A stretch of DNA of 11,938 nt from Candidatus Nomurabacteria bacterium RIFCSPHIGHO2_02_FULL_38_15 (GTDB lineage: Bacteria > Patescibacteriota > Minisyncoccia > Phycocordibacterales > UBA9973): positions 1-11,938 of the forward strand of contig MFUC01000008.1 of NCBI GenBank assembly GCA_001785575.1, written 5' to 3'. Position numbers and translations under genes: made by a program. Under the pieces are notes generated by a model. That model had not been told where the DNA came from. It made no database searches and worked only from the letters and a program-made list of their open reading frames with translations. Shown piece by piece: positions 11,897 to 11,938 of the stretch. Position 1 is the first letter of the stretch. The number at the start of each line of letters is the position of its first letter.

Positions 11897-11938
11897 ATGG
11901 AAAATCGTGGACTACGCCTATACGAACTGAGTCAAAAG
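11897..11938 (+). CDS. Start of a further gene (partial), possibly translation initiation factor IF-2
   Basis: The ATG at 11897 opens a frame to the window edge: MENRGLRLYELSQK, 14 residues. The words LRLYELSQK resemble the opening of the IF-2 N-terminal domain (RVYELAKEL in many bacteria), so infB is a guess; it does not resemble EF-G (fusA). AGGGG at about 11873-11877 is too far upstream to be a normal ribosome-binding site, and no clear -10 box is seen. Confidence 0.35.
   Translation, partial: MENRGLRLYELSQK

Noticed and set aside
1..11938. Recoded UGA (genetic code 25 or 4), as in some CPR groups
   Set aside because: All genes are intact under the standard bacterial code, with no in-frame TGA and normal TGG tryptophans.
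1..11938. CRISPR array, tRNA, rRNA, insertion sequence, defence island or toxin-antitoxin pair
   Set aside because: No regularly spaced repeats, no cloverleaf with CCA-type end and no transposase, integrase or known defence motif were seen on either strand.

Overview
The window (about 38% G+C by eye) looks like a chromosome segment from a Candidate Phyla Radiation (Patescibacteria) bacterium, probably on the Parcubacteria side. The signs are compact housekeeping genes, an almost complete lack of Shine-Dalgarno sites, a ComEC split into separate membrane and metallo-beta-lactamase proteins, a divergent phosphoglycerate kinase, and the short REP-like sequence CCCTTCGACAGGCTCAGGGC read through inside a protein. 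The lineage call is inference; no rRNA or marker tree is possible here.

Layout, left to right: the 3' two thirds of pgk (+); an unrecognised four-helix membrane protein (-) and a HIT-family hydrolase (-); a structured non-coding stretch of about 320 bases; recJ (+), a terminator, then rnhA and the ComEC membrane domain (+); a divergent Fe/Mn superoxide dismutase (-); the detached ComEC beta-lactamase domain (+); a large membrane-anchored beta-propeller surface protein (+); rpmB (-); a GC-rich hairpin element; a site-2 protease family protein (+); rpsL-rpsG (+) closed by two hairpins; and the first 14 codons of a further gene, possibly infB.

How the genes fit together: recJ, rnhA and both ComEC pieces are all nucleic-acid handling genes (single-strand exonuclease, RNA:DNA hybrid nuclease, DNA-uptake channel and its presumed nuclease domain). 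They lie within about 5.3 kb, interrupted only by the oppositely oriented SOD gene. This fits uptake and recycling of external DNA, expected in host-dependent CPR cells with limited nucleotide synthesis (inference). pgk, HIT, SOD and the ribosomal proteins are housekeeping. The propeller protein and the four-helix membrane protein are the accessory, least understood genes.

The strongest unexplained signals are not genes. (1) At least five, probably six, start codons lie 6-8 nt downstream of a TATAAT-like box, usually of extended form TGnTATAAT, so their mRNAs should be leaderless. (2) Perfect 16-bp inverted repeats lie inside the coding sequences of pgk and comEC, and a REP-like 20-mer lies in frame in the ComEC-type hydrolase. 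(3) Two long foldable elements lie in the two longest divergent intergenic regions, each directly upstream of an extended -10 promoter. (4) Ribosomal protein S12 has Ile where the usual Pro of the KDLPGVRY loop should be. No tRNA, rRNA, CRISPR array, insertion sequence or defence system was seen.
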